Shown in pieces: positions 23,881 to 40,080 of a DNA stretch of 64,000 nt. Every line of letters begins with the position of its first letter. Position 1 is the stretch's first letter. The position numbers were made by a program, and so were the translations under genes. The stretch is from contig JAMWET010000784.1 of assembly GCA_024036415.1 (NCBI GenBank), positions 12,501-76,500 of the forward strand, given 5' to 3'. Under the pieces are notes generated by a model. It had not been told where the DNA came from. It saw only the letters and a program-made list of their open reading frames with translations, and ran no database searches. Origin of the DNA: Prochilodus magdalenae (lineage: Eukaryota; Chordata; Actinopteri; Characiformes; Prochilodontidae).

Positions 23881-24301
23881 ATCCTTTCTAATTCGGACCG
23901 AACCAAAGAACCGGACGGCCTAATTGCTTACCTACCTACTTCCTACTTTTGGAGGTGTGTTTAGGATCATTATCCTGTTGTAGAAGCAGTCCCTTATTTC
24001 ACCTTCAGCTTTTTTTACATAGACATTAACATAACGTGTTGTAAATAGATGCATCTACATGGGCTACAGATCGGGCAGGAGATGCAGATGAGGTAGCGAC
24101 AGGTGCTAACACTTCCTGGCTTCTGCCAAATCAACGCCTCCAGCTTTAGGGGTTAAACAGGGCTGGTTGAAAGCACAGTTAGGGCCTTTCTGGCCTAACC
24201 AAATAGTTTACCGACGAATGTGAAAGAACAGTCAGTGGACATCATATTGGATACTACATTCAAATGACTGAATCTGCTGATCTGCTGCTACACACACACC
24301 T

Positions 24302-24806
24302 GCAGCTCTGGAAATAATTAAGAGACCACTCCAGCTTCTTCTAAAAGTAGGGTCCCCACATGTACAGCAGGTTCTTAGTGAGGAACCGAAGGTTGGGTTC
24401 TAGCTTTACTGGCAGATACAGTGAGCGTCTGGTTCATAAGAACAAGGTCAAGCAGCAAACACACAGGACAACACAGCTACAGACTGGCAGAGGGCCAAAC
24501 CCCCTCTCTACTGACCGTGATGAGCACCACCTCGTTCCAATGTCCCTTACCCACCGTAAGATGACCTCGAGTGACCTGCAGAGAGACTGGCGAGCGGTGG
24601 CTGGGGTGAGACGCACAGCGAGCATGGTTCTAAAAACAGGCTTCTGGAGGTCATTAGTGATTTTCTAAATACACAGATCTAATACAATATCTGATCTGGA
24701 GTTTGGGAGACATGGTTCCAGTAGTGTAGAGAATCAAACAGAACCAACACAAACCCAGAACCTGTACACCTAGAGAAGGTGGTCTCTTAAACGTCTCCAG
24801 AGCTGC
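24302..24806 (+). mobile_element. Non-autonomous Tc1-type element (CAGCTCTGGAAA ends)
   Basis: Begins GCAGCTCTGGAAATAATTAA and ends with the inverted 'ctccagagctgc'. The interior matches copies at 40774-41168 (-), 41197-41364, 41382-41525 and 51554-52059. Interior frames contain a conserved segment ('RDWRAVAGV' type) but no catalytic domain; I treat it as a transposase remnant at most. Confidence 0.8.
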
Positions 24807-24918
24807 TATTGGTGAGTGTAAAGTTACTGAATGCTGACAGTCCACAGAAACTGGACACCACAGGCACAAATACTGTCACTTTGAAGCCTAAAAGTGACCT
24901 CTGCATTATTTCTATTCA

Positions 24919-25433
24919 GCTTAGAAGTCAGGCCTTATTAATTAATGTCATACTGCTATAGTATGCTTATACGATAATGCTATTACTCATTAACATGTAT
25001 GTCAGTGAAAATCCAGGACTGTAAACTGGATTACCAATATTTCTATTTTGAATACTTAACAGCCTTCTGCTTCAGAGTACCAATGACACTTGGGCCAGAA
25101 ATGTCAACAGGACCACTTCACTTTGGAATTTTTGTTTACCAGAGAGGGACCATTTTCAGAAATGGCATTCGTTTTTCATGTAGAGAAAAACAGCTTAGTG
25201 TTATACAGCTCACGGCGGCTACAGGATACTTAACCTCAAGAGTTTAAAGTTGGAGTGAAATACTTTACGTCCTGATAGCACTCAATAAATCAAAACCTCA
25301 ATCAAAAAAAAGAAATTAGTTCAGACAACAGAGCAGTAAAAACATGTCCAGCTTAGAAGTCAGGCCTTATTAATTAATGTCATACTGCTATAGTATGCTT
25401 ATACGATAATGCTATTACTCATTAACATGTATG
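24919..25433 (+). repeat. Local duplication block (83-bp repeat flanking the second 0.3-kb copy)
   Basis: 24919-25001 and 25351-25433 are near-identical 83-bp copies (gcttagaagtcaggcctt to taacatgtatg). Between them, 25032-25350 is the second copy of the 23577-23880 segment. The resulting A-B-A arrangement suggests unequal exchange or template switching. Confidence 0.88.
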
Positions 25434-26065
25434 AATTGCATATGTATAACATTCAATGGTACCGACAGGAATTCTTCGTATACAACTACAGCATGTGTTC
25501 ATCACCACTGATGACTAAACGACCTCTAAGGGTTAAAAACCTGGTTATTTGTGGAACGCCTTCTAAACAATGCCGTGCATCATTCCTGGGACGGGATGCA
25601 GCATGTGAAGACTATGCACGAAACTCCATGTAAATAACTAAATATGCCTATTAACTACAAGCACAGTGTTAATAGACTAGGTGCCTTTGGACTGGGAGGC
25701 TTGACTCAGGAAACGAGTCCAATCTGTGCCACTGGATGAGAGGCAAACACACATCAGTGGTTCCAATTTTTTTTTGTGGGGGGGGGACCAGGAACATCTT
25801 GAGAACCGCACACCAACAGCACAAACATTCCCTTTACCTCTGTTAGTCAGGTACACTGATATACACAATGCCCTGAATTGATTCAGTGTGTGTATGAACA
25901 TAACCTCAGCAGGGTTTTGTTTTTCAGTGTGCCTTTTGGCAAACGTTGAGTATCTTCATCATGTATTAATGGGGATGTACATTTGAACCAAGTTAATTCT
26001 GCACACTACTACTTCCCAGTGTATCAGACCAAGCTTGTAAACCCCTGTATTAATTTTATAATATA
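25434..26065. other. Spacer, nothing recognised
   Basis: AT-leaning unique sequence with a T-run followed by a G-run at 25766-25787. No gene or repeat family identified. Confidence 0.5.
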
Positions 26066-26290
26066 GTCGTATGCAAAGGTTTGAACACTCCAAGTAATGC
26101 TCCATGTTTGTTGACTTTATAAACACAATATGAAAAATGTAGGTGCACAAATTCTGTTGTTCTGTATTTGGTAATGCTAATATGATGAAATTGATAAATT
26201 ATGCTAACAGGATAAAAGCCGGTAGTAACTTCAGGCTCCTGCAGATGGCAACATAAATACGACCGGGGTGCCCAGATTTCTGCATACGGC
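26066..26290. mobile_element. Miniature inverted-repeat element, 225 bp
   Basis: Ends are inverted: GTCGTATGCAAAGGTTTGAA on the left, GCCGTATGCAGAAATCTGGG (reversed) on the right. This end type, 'tatgcaaaggtttg..cacc', is common in fish Tc1/mariner-like miniature elements. No coding capacity. Confidence 0.7.
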
Positions 26291-27114
26291 TGTATTTCTA
26301 ATTGCATTGTACCTCATAAATTAATAAATACAGTATACCGTTTGTGGTGCAGGTTTGTTTTACTGCATACGGTTATATCAGTGCTAACTGAGGCTTAGCT
26401 TCACTGGTTAGCATCTATATGCTTGTGAAAGGAACCCCAAAGAAGTGTGCCGCTTCGGTGTTTGGTATTCTTGACTAACTAGAGCTGCAGAACTAGCCTC
26501 CCTCTGGGTGGCGCTATAGCAGACTGGTTCACCCAGTTGGTCCTTCGTAGCCTAGTAAGTGTCCAGGATACGTCTGACCAGCTTCACAGAACTGATAAAC
26601 CATATACTTCGCTGCCACTGAAGCTAGCATTAGCGCTGCTATGGCTAGCGAGTTAGCAGCCAGCTCATGCAGGAGTAGACGCCAACACGGAACCCCTCCA
26701 TCCTACCTTCCCCTGAATGTACCAGGCACGCTGCCTGAGGAATGCTGACCTTTAACCTGCCTGAGAGCTAACACATGTGCTCGAGTGTTGGTGCTGAAAC
26801 AGCATTGAGTAACTGACCTTATGAGGTCTTCCTGATCCGATGTTGCCCAACTTGGGCGGGGTGAAGGTTAGCACGAGCCTCCTGAAGCACACATGAGCTC
26901 CACCTCCTCCATCTTTACCGACTGCCGCTAACTCAGCGTCACTGGAGGGCCCTGCGTACTTGAAGCAGACAGGCTAACTGCTAATTCTGTTACACCAGCT
27001 ACCAGATGTCTGATTAGAGTTAGCATTACACTGGTGCTACACAACTAGCATTTAGCTCACATTGTTCGTTTCCCATCAGACTGGCCCAGAGCCAGTTTAC
27101 ACACACTGGCCAGG
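26291..27114. other. Spacer, nothing recognised
   Basis: Unique-looking sequence with several 'gctagc/gctaac' words. No domain-bearing frame. Confidence 0.5.
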
Positions 27115-27420
27115 TACTATGTGGGTGGTGGATCATTCTCAGCAGTGACACTGACAAGCTGATGCGAGTGGGTGCTGGACACCTCGGTGTCACTGCTGGA
27201 CTGAGAATCTTCCACCAACCAAAACTATCCAGTCAATAGCGTCCTGTGGGCAGCGTCCTGTAAGGCAGTGTCCCAGCCACTGATGAAGGACTAGAGGACC
27301 AACACTGCACTGTGCAGCAGCAGATGAGCCATCGTCTCTGACTGTCCATCTACAAGGTGGACCAGCAAGGTAGGAGTGTCTGATAGAGTGGACATTGAAG
27401 AGAGACTTATCATGTCATGG
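27115..27420. mobile_element. Dispersed repeat related to the rsf1 intron 10 palindrome
   Basis: Shares 'cattctcagcagtgacactg', 'gtcactgctggactgagaat' and 'ccaccaaccaaaactatcca' with 47925-48451; another fragment is at 38480-38570. Terminal structure is not intact here. Confidence 0.7.
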
Positions 27421-27963
27421 TTTACTAAGCACAGCTTAAAGAAAAGCCTGGCTAATGAGATCCTTTAGAGGGGCTATATATAACAGAGCACCAGCAGGGA
27501 TCTCCACACTCCCCAACACGGACAGTCACATGGAGGTCAGTGTATAGATATGCACTCTCTTGCAACACAACCTCACAGTCATACCATTAGATCTGATCAC
27601 TTCTAGTTCCTTCTGTTGTCTTCCGTCCCTGCTGTAATCAGAAGTAATCCTTCCACAGGGACAGAAACATCACTGACTCAGGTGATGAGCAGGAACACAG
27701 TTGGTTTCAGTTCTAATCCTGCCAAAAAAAAACAAAACAAGACAGCATCATCCACCACCCAAGCAGATTGGAGACCCGCAGCCATTTCACCATCTGCAGC
27801 GAGTGCCCACTCACCAGCACGCAGAGCCAGCACAGTCACCAGACTAGTAATACTGTTCTGGGATTACATCATTGGGAACACAGATTGAAAAGCCAAAATG
27901 GGGTGATGGGGTGGTTTAATCAGGCCTGAAGCGATTAGTATTCAGGAATTACTGACTGGGCTT
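27421..27963. other. Spacer, nothing recognised
   Basis: Contains an open frame at 27616-27888 (+), 90 codons, without recognisable domain or splice context. A run of A and C residues at 27723-27740. No gene called. Confidence 0.45.
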
Positions 27964-28100
<137 letters not shown>

Positions 28101-28399
28101 AAGACTAAAATTAATTAATTTTCCTACTAAAAGGATTTAAAACAGTGGAGCAAACTACACCAAGTCAACAGTTCTGACACACCCATCTTAATGGATGTAG
28201 TGGGTGATCTTAAAAACACACTACAGTCTCACACAGAACAGCTCCAACTGATGAGAGTCTGAACCAGTCCATATCCTGATACACCACATCTACTCCTGAT
28301 GTACACAGTATGATATTCCTCCATATCTCCACACACACCCCAAAAAAACACCTGTAACACCTCCACCAGCACCAATAACAGCTGTGACTTGATTTGGCA

Positions 28400-28861
28400 T
28401 GTACTGGACAAAGTTCTGGATGTAGCCACATCAATGTTCAGACACTCTTACACCAAAAGGACTGCACAGTTGAGCCAGATTTGGTGGATGCCTTCCCGGG
28501 CACAGTTCCGAGGAGAATTCCCTGTAGACTGGGATTGTATCCACTGCTGGTAGACCCGTATGAGCGTACGCTTCCATACACCTGCAGATTCAGCTACTTC
28601 CTTCACACTATGGTCTTTGGCCACGCCCACATGTAGTCCCTCCTTTTAGCCAGTCATTAACATCTGCTCTGGAGCGTTTACCACACATGGAATGAGACAT
28701 TCCCAGCACTGTAGCACCTCCTCCCAATCTATGGATCCCATCACTCACACCCCACAGGGGTTTATAGTCTCGTCATCTTTGTACAGCACCATCTGCAGGA
28801 ACCTGAAGGTACTACCACCTTTAACACACAAGGTGACTCATTTTTTGTCCAGTGAGCTTAC
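28400..28861. mobile_element. Tc1-derived miniature element, second copy
   Basis: Same family as 18897-19381, same orientation. The right end 'ggtgactcattttttgtcca' is intact; the left end differs, so the copy is truncated or embedded in other sequence at about 28380. Confidence 0.75.
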
Positions 28862-28869
28862 ATATATAC

Positions 28870-30290
28870 TTTGAGTCATGGCAAAAATGCATCTAGCTGG
28901 GTCCAATTTAAATTACACATATCATTGTACAAAATACCAATTGATTAATCACTCACTCTCCACTCTGTGGCACTCACTAAGCATGCAATGCTAAAAGACA
29001 TCAGAAACAGAGATGCAGAAAAGGTCTTATTTAGAATGAGTGGTAGATTTTTGATGGTCTGGACTGCAATAAATAAATAAATAAATAAATAAATAAGTTT
29101 TTAAAAATAAAAACCCACATTAAATCAGATTTTGGAAAATCCGGTCCAAACCACCATGGAGATCATCTGAAAAGCGATCCCAGTCCAAATTTAACCAACA
29201 TACTTACATGTTGAGCATACCGCTCAAATCAGATTTCCAAACATCATTTGCGTCACTCACAACTCAACAAACAACGATGATGCCAAACCCGGAATAAAGG
29301 AAGTGCTGGGATTTGCTGCACAGTTACAGGTTCTTCTCGAGAAACAAATCCGATTCATTTGCAGTCTGAACAGCCCAAGTACTCAAGGACATCTGAAAGC
29401 ACTTCAGGAGAATCAGAGAAAGACTTTCAGGCACATTCACACAACAACAAATTAGAAAATCCCTTTGACCGGACTGGGTCTTCCTCAGGGATGCGGATAC
29501 AGCCGGATATCAAAGGAGGAGAGACCCATCATCTCTGTCCCAGTGTCAGTCTTTTTCAGCCCATGCTGATTCGCATCTACGCAGCCCATTTGGAACAGGA
29601 ACCAATTTTAAAAAGGAACATGGCATCAAAGGTTCTTCAAGAACGATTTACAAACAGGGTGTACTGCTCTACGAGGTGAGTGAAACAGGACATGGAGAAG
29701 TGCTTTGTACAAAAACTATTTTATTTTCTAATATTTCATACAAACAGCACTTCCTTCTGGAGAACTGATTTCATTTGGTCTGAAGGAAACGTACAAAACA
29801 ACGTCAGAAACAGAAATGGTGTACGGAGACCTGGGGGAACATGGGCTCTGGTATACAACAGTTCCACCGAGGACACACGGCAGTGTGGAAGAGCCTGGTG
29901 AGCAGAGTCACCGCCACTGAGAGGCCCTGAAGTGCTTCAGCTAGTGTGGGAGACGAGCACTCCATCTGCAGGAACAGAAAGTGCAGTCAGATCATGTACA
30001 GGAGATGGAATCGGATCAGGATGAACAGTAGACGTGGCAGTAGTCACTGTGTGAAACAACTTGGCGCTCCACATGCAGGAGTCTCACTTTCCCAAGAAAA
30101 CCACACTTAGTGTTATCCTAGCATCTAGGTGCAGTAAAGTAGGTGGGGCTCATCCTATGACAGACCCACTCCTTAGGCTGAGTGATTCCTACATCCTACA
30201 CCACACTCCTTTCTGTACTCACAGCGGGAACACTCGGCTCCGGTCTGAGCCGTCCTCTTACTGTTTAGTGTTTCTGTATGACGGAACAGA
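28870..30290. other. Spacer, no gene recognised
   Basis: (AAAT)n at 29068-29096. The frame at 29359-29679 (+), 106 codons, ends next to a donor-like 'gag/gtgagtg', but its composition looks random and no domain is recognisable. 29130-29500 contains complementary phrases ('ttggaaaatccggtcc', 'gaaaatccctttgaccgg') suggesting a decayed transposon. Confidence 0.45.
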
Positions 30291-30294
30291 ATGT

Positions 30295-30930
30295 GATGCT
30301 AGCAAAGTTGTAGCAGGCTTATCCGGTTGCTATGGTGTCCCAAAAGACTGTTAGCGTGGCTATGCTGTTGCTAAATGGTTGCTATGCTATCCTAGATGAC
30401 TGACAGAGTGTGGTTTCTATAGAGAGTCAGACGGTTGTTGGTGTTGCTAGGTGGTTATTCTGATACTCCTGATGTTAGCTATTGTGTTTCTAGGTGGTTG
30501 CTAGGGCATTCAGGATGATTGCTAGAGTGCTGCTATGCTAGGGTGTTACTGTGGTCCCAGATGGTGGTTAGTGTTGCTAGGGGGTTGCTTGGACACTCTT
30601 GACAGGAGCTATTGTGTTACTAGGTGGTTGCTAGGGTGTTGCAAGATGATTACTAGAGTGTTGCTATGCGGATGCAATGGTATCCGAGATGATTTCTAAG
30701 GTGTTGATATGTGGCTACTACAGATTTAGCGGTTACGGGTTACTATGGTATCCCAGATGATTGATAGGTTGTTGTATAAGGGTTGCCAAAGTATTTAAGG
30801 AGCCTGCCAAGATATTGGTATTTGGTTGCTATGGTATTCCAGTTGGTTGCTGAGATCTCAGGTGGTTGCTAGGGTATTGCCAAGTGGTTGCCATGATATT
30901 CCAGATAGTGCTTTGCAGTTGCTATGGTAT
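30295..30930. repeat. Degenerate tandem repeat based on GGTTGCTA
   Basis: Dozens of diverged copies of an approximately 11-bp motif, GGTTGCTATGG or GGTTGCTAGGG, arranged irregularly, a known type of fish minisatellite. No coding sequence. Confidence 0.85.
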
Positions 30931-31221
30931 TTCAGGGAATTTCTTTGTAGGATCACAGACTTTGACAACCCATTCTTTTTCAAGGGAGGTTGGGGGTTAG
31001 GGTCCTTTAACGGTGACAGTATGAAAACTGTACGTCCAGCCAAAAAGCTCTTTACAAGCCCAGCAGGTGATGAGACCTGATCAGACCAAACGTTCTGGAG
31101 CTGGAGCGGTGTCAATATCTCGGTTACAGCTGCTCAGAGTGTTTTGCTGATCTCTGCTCTCCTGTGTCTCTCCCTCCGGGTCTCCCTGCCCCTAGGTGGA
31201 GCTGTCTTAAAGTGTGCAACT

Positions 31222-31853
31222 GGCTGTATTCAAAATGGCATACTGCAACCTACTCACATACTAAAGCTCCCTCAAATCAGAATGTATTATGCCGTATGTG
31301 ACTAAACTGTAAATCTGTAGTGCACTGAAGATACTCGGATGGTGTTCTACTCTAGTATACAGAGGGAGCTATCTTCATGGTGTACTGCATCCCATCATGC
31401 ACACAGCCTCACCAAAATGGGAGCGGTTAACACTGTAGAGTAAACTGCAGCCCACTCTGAGTATAAATGTGGGTGTAGTGATTGTAGTGGGTGTGTGTTC
31501 ATCAGAACGAGCCTCAGAAAGTTAAATATACAGGTCTGAAGATTAATAAAAGATGAACTCGCTTTAGAGGATCAGTTTTAGAGGGAGATAGCCGAGGGGA
31601 GCTAACCGCTAGGCTAACCGTATCTCAGGTGAACTGAGCAGCGTTAGCAGCAGCTAGCTCTAAACAGTGGATACAGTAATGACAGCTCTGAGGTAAATGT
31701 GAGGTAACTGGTCATGTGACTGTATTAGTATACTACACTGTAGGTCAGAACTTGTTATTCTACTGTATACCATACACAGGGGGCATATACAGTGTGCAGT
31801 ACATACAGTAGTATACAGTGTGCGGTATAGCAGTGTGCCATTTTGAATACAGC
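31222..31853. mobile_element. Miniature element, 630 bp, with ~20-bp inverted ends
   Basis: Left end GGCTGTATTCAAAATGGCAT and right end (reversed) AGCTGTATTCAAAATGGCAC differ at two positions. The interior ('gatgaactcgctttagagga', 'gctctgaggtaaatgtgagg') recurs at 37430-38266 (minus, with an internal duplication) and 63500-64000 (plus). No transposase. The end type 'ggctg(c/t)(g/a)t..caaa' is widespread in fish genomes. Confidence 0.8.
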
Positions 31854-31898
31854 TACCGTGTGTATTTTGGCCCTTGTTCCTCAGTGTAAAGTCTTCCT

Positions 31899-32038
31899 TT
31901 TATTAGTGTCACCCTCGCCAGACCAGGGGAGGTGGCCTATTTGTTTTGGTTTAGTTAGGCTAGATCTTTGTGATTTGTGAAATCATTTGATTAGGTTAGT
32001 TATAATTGGGTTTGGAGTAAGTTTGGGTTTTGTTTATT
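31899..32038 (-). promoter_or_regulatory. clns1a: Candidate clns1a polyadenylation signals
   Basis: On the minus strand AATAAA occurs at 32038-32033, about 180 nt after the clns1a stop, and again at 31904-31899. Either would give a short 3' UTR. Not proven. Confidence 0.45.
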
Positions 32039-32217
32039 CATTTGGCCTACCGCCGGATAGATGACACTACTGTTTGTTCTGGGTGACTGTACATATTGGT
32101 AAACACACCTTTCCACAGCAGCTATACTTTCTCGAAAACCGCAGGTAAATTAATCTGACCTACATTTGATTAAATGTGTAATGTGCATGTAAATGAACTA
32201 ATATCAAAGCCAAGTGA

Positions 32218-36898
<4,681 letters not shown>

Positions 36899-37215
36899 AT
36901 CGGCCAAATGTATTAAACAGAGTCCCTAAAAACAAAACCCCGCACAAAACACCACAGCCTTCGCGGGCAGACCGCCTGTTCCGGCTGGCGCGTACCGCGT
37001 CGCTGACCTGTTTACGATGCTACAGCTGGCTAACTTGTTTAGCTAAGCTAAGATAAACCGAAACCCCAGCTCCCGGCCGCGCAGTGCTGTTGTTAAACAC
37101 TGAGTTTGTGCGGGTTTCGGTGAGGAGAAGCTCTATCTGAACGTATTTCACTTGTCAAACCACCACAGTCTTGTTTTAGTCTTTCCGATACTGTTTCCAT
37201 GCGCGCCGCACGAGA
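36899..37215 (-). promoter_or_regulatory. clns1a: Putative clns1a promoter / 5' UTR
   Basis: CpG-rich sequence immediately upstream of the clns1a start codon (for example 'ggctggcgcgtaccgcgtcg' at 36980-37005 on +). No TATA box seen. The region 37220-37430 beyond it has several short 'ggctgtattcc'-type fragments. Confidence 0.4.
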
Positions 37216-37429
37216 CCGAGGCTGTATTCCAATAGCTCCACGTGCGTTCTATATAGAGTCTTAAACGCCCGACGACTCTGAGCGCTGCCTAGGCGTCCTA
37301 GTTAGGACACAAGTGCGCATAATGGGACGCAGCCCCGATACGCGCTTATGACACAGAGCAAAAACAGACTCCACTTCCCCTTGAATTTGAGCGCTGAACT
37401 TGGACGCCGCTGCCCCCTCAGGTCTGGAG

Positions 37430-38266
37430 GTATTATTAGATGGCACATTACTATACCGCACACTGTATACTACAGCAGTATGTACCGCACACTGTATACG
37501 CCCCCTGTGTGTGGTATACAGTAGAGTAACAGGTTCTGACCTACAATGTAGTATAGTAATACAGTCACATGACCAGTTACCTCACATTTACCTCAGAGCT
37601 GTTATTACTGTATCCACTGTTTAGAGCTAGCTGCTGCTAACGCTGCTCAGTTCACCTGAGATACGGTTAGCCTAGCTGTTAGCTATCCTCGGCTATTTCA
37701 CTCTAAAACTGATCCTCTAAAGCGAGTTCATCTTTTATTAATCAGACCTGTATATTTAACTTTCTGAGACTCATTCTGATGAACACACACCCCACTACAA
37801 TCACTACACCCACATTTACCTCAGAGCTGTTATTGCTGTATGCACAGTTTAGAGCTAGCTGCTGCTAACGCTGCTCAGTGCACTGAAATACGGTTAGCCT
37901 AGCTGTTAGCTCTCCTCGGCTATTTCACTCTAAAACTGGTCCTCTAAAGCGAGTTCATCTTTTATTAATCTTCATACTTGTATATTTAGCTTTCTGAGGC
38001 TCATTTTGATGAACACACACCCCACTACAATCACTACACCCACATTTATACTCAGAGTGGGCTGTGTTTAGCTCCCCAGTGTTACCCGCCATTATTTTCT
38101 CTGGCTGAAGCAGGCTGAGAGCTGGTGAGGCCGCAGTGCATGATGGGATGCAGTACACCATGAAGATAGCTCCACCGTTATACTACAACATCTGACTGGA
38201 GTAGAACACTATCCGGGTATCTCCAGTGTACTACAGGTTTACAATCTGGTCATTTCAAATACAGTC
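37430..38266 (-). mobile_element. Dispersed 0.6-kb repeat, minus-strand copy with internal duplication
   Basis: Reverse-oriented relative of 31222-31853 and 63500-64000. The segment 'cctcagagctgttattactg' to 'gaacacacaccccactacaa' occurs twice (about 37590-37810 and 37818-38035). The right terminus 'catttcaaatacagtcacag' resembles the inverted end of the family. Lies between clns1a and rsf1. Confidence 0.75.
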
Positions 38267-38269
38267 ACA

Positions 38270-38670
38270 GTTAATTCTCTCCCTGCAGCCTATTTAGGAA
38301 ATGTGGTATAGGTAGGGGGTAGGGATCGATACTTAGTATGGATACTTAGGTATTGATCTGCCTGTTCCTACTAGCCAGTAACACTTCCCAACACATATAC
38401 GATGTGGAAACGATGCCACAGCGAACACGTGCCGTGATCAAAGCTAAAGGCGGTCCAACAAAATATTAGAGCGTGCGACACAGCTGCTGTGTCTGATCCA
38501 CTCACACCAGCCCAACACACACTAACACACCACCACCACAACAGTGTCGCTGCAGTACTGAGAATGCCCCATCACCTTCCAGGAGTCCATATGATCCGGT
38601 TGATCCATTATGGCAGAGGAGACGTGGAAGAGTCGAGATGAACACAGAGGCGTGATCACGCAGAGACCTG
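38270..38670. other. Intergenic gap between clns1a-side repeat and rsf1 3' UTR
   Basis: Contains a fragment of the palindromic repeat family at about 38480-38570 ('gtgtctgatccactcacacc'). No gene. Confidence 0.5.
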
Positions 38671-38680
38671 TTTGTAAAGT

Positions 38681-40080
38681 TTTATTTGTTTTCCTTTGTC
38701 TTCTTAAATCACGGAGACTGAACATGAACAGTAAAACATAGTCAACGCTCCTTCCAGTTGAATACCCTTCCACAAACGCTCTCGAACAGCCAACAAAAGG
38801 CCACTTTCACCGCAACGGGGGGGCTTTAACGGGGGGCCTCGTTCATGTGGGGTGACCAGAAATGGTTTCGTAGTGTTCTGTTTTCTAACAGCCTCGGATA
38901 AACGAATAGGGGCCAAACAACACTTCGCTTTTTTAAAGTGCTTTGGAAAGAGAATCAGAACCTTCAGTGCAGAACGAAAAGCTGCAAACGGCGCCCGACC
39001 ACCTGGCGCGATCGCCACCATCACAAGGTGCTTGGACAAGTGCATTCAATTCTAGAAAATTTGAAATGATTCGATTTTTCTTGTTAGGTCAGCCCAGGCA
39101 AGGGCAAGTGTACAGGCACATTTATATATATATATATATATACTTTATATATATACTTTATATACTTAAAAACAAAAAGAAAAAAAAGGAAAGACATTTC
39201 AATGCACTAACACGTGTCCCCGTGGACACGGTGCAGGGCGTCTGTCCCTGGCGACAGACTACTGTAACTTGAGAAACCAAAAAACTATGTACTATTTTAA
39301 ATTAACATAGAAAATCAACCGAGGAATGAAATTATCATTGAGGACAGTAGTAAGACTCGAGTTACGTGAGTTAGAATAAAGTGGTTATAAAGTCTACGTA
39401 AGTAAACCGTGATCTCCTTCGAACTACACCGTGCCGTCGTTGAGCGTCTCCTGGCACTTCTAATCCTTATCCGTTGGCGGAGCATGTCAGTACAGTCAGC
39501 CTGAGTTTCCGAACTTGAACATGAAATCTCAGACCTCAGAGTGTTGAGCGGATTACCGTACGTCCTCTCTTTCATATAAAAAACGTGTTTTTTTTTTTCT
39601 TCTTTTACAGAGAATAAAACTAAAAACGTCTCTAAAACACCGATTCTGAAATGTAGTAACATACAAGCCTGGAAATGTACAGTGTAAAGTGTCTCTAACA
39701 GGACAATAAGAGTATATATCAGCCTCTGTTATACAGATGACATTTTTACTGGCCTTAAGTTACATAGTGCTTTACTCTCAGAGGGACAGCTATTGTATGT
39801 ATATGTGGTTTTACTGGGACCCTGTTCTAAACCTGTATGTGCATGCTATGGGTGAGGGTACAGAAGAAGAGCAAGAGTGCATTGGGACATCACGTGAAAA
39901 GACACCATGGCATTCCTCCGGAAGCTTGTATTGGTCCAGTACCCAAAAAACAAGGAGAAAAAAAAAACCAAAAAAAAAAAAACACCGAATATTCATGGTG
40001 ACCAGCAGAGTTTGGAGGTGGTCGTTGGTGAAAGGCAATGAGAAAAAATAGAATATATATATTAAATCTATTCAGCACAA
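38681..40080 (-). promoter_or_regulatory. rsf1: Putative rsf1 3' UTR with polyadenylation signal
   Basis: About 1.4 kb downstream of the rsf1 stop with few recognisable transposons apart from (TA)n at 39124-39160 and A runs near 39960. AATAAA on the minus strand at 38686-38681 ('caaataaaac') is a plausible polyadenylation signal. Extent is inferred. Confidence 0.45.

Noticed and set aside
29359..29679. 106-codon + frame next to a donor-like gtgagt
   Set aside because: No recognised domain, no partner exon and atypical composition; may be part of a decayed transposon.
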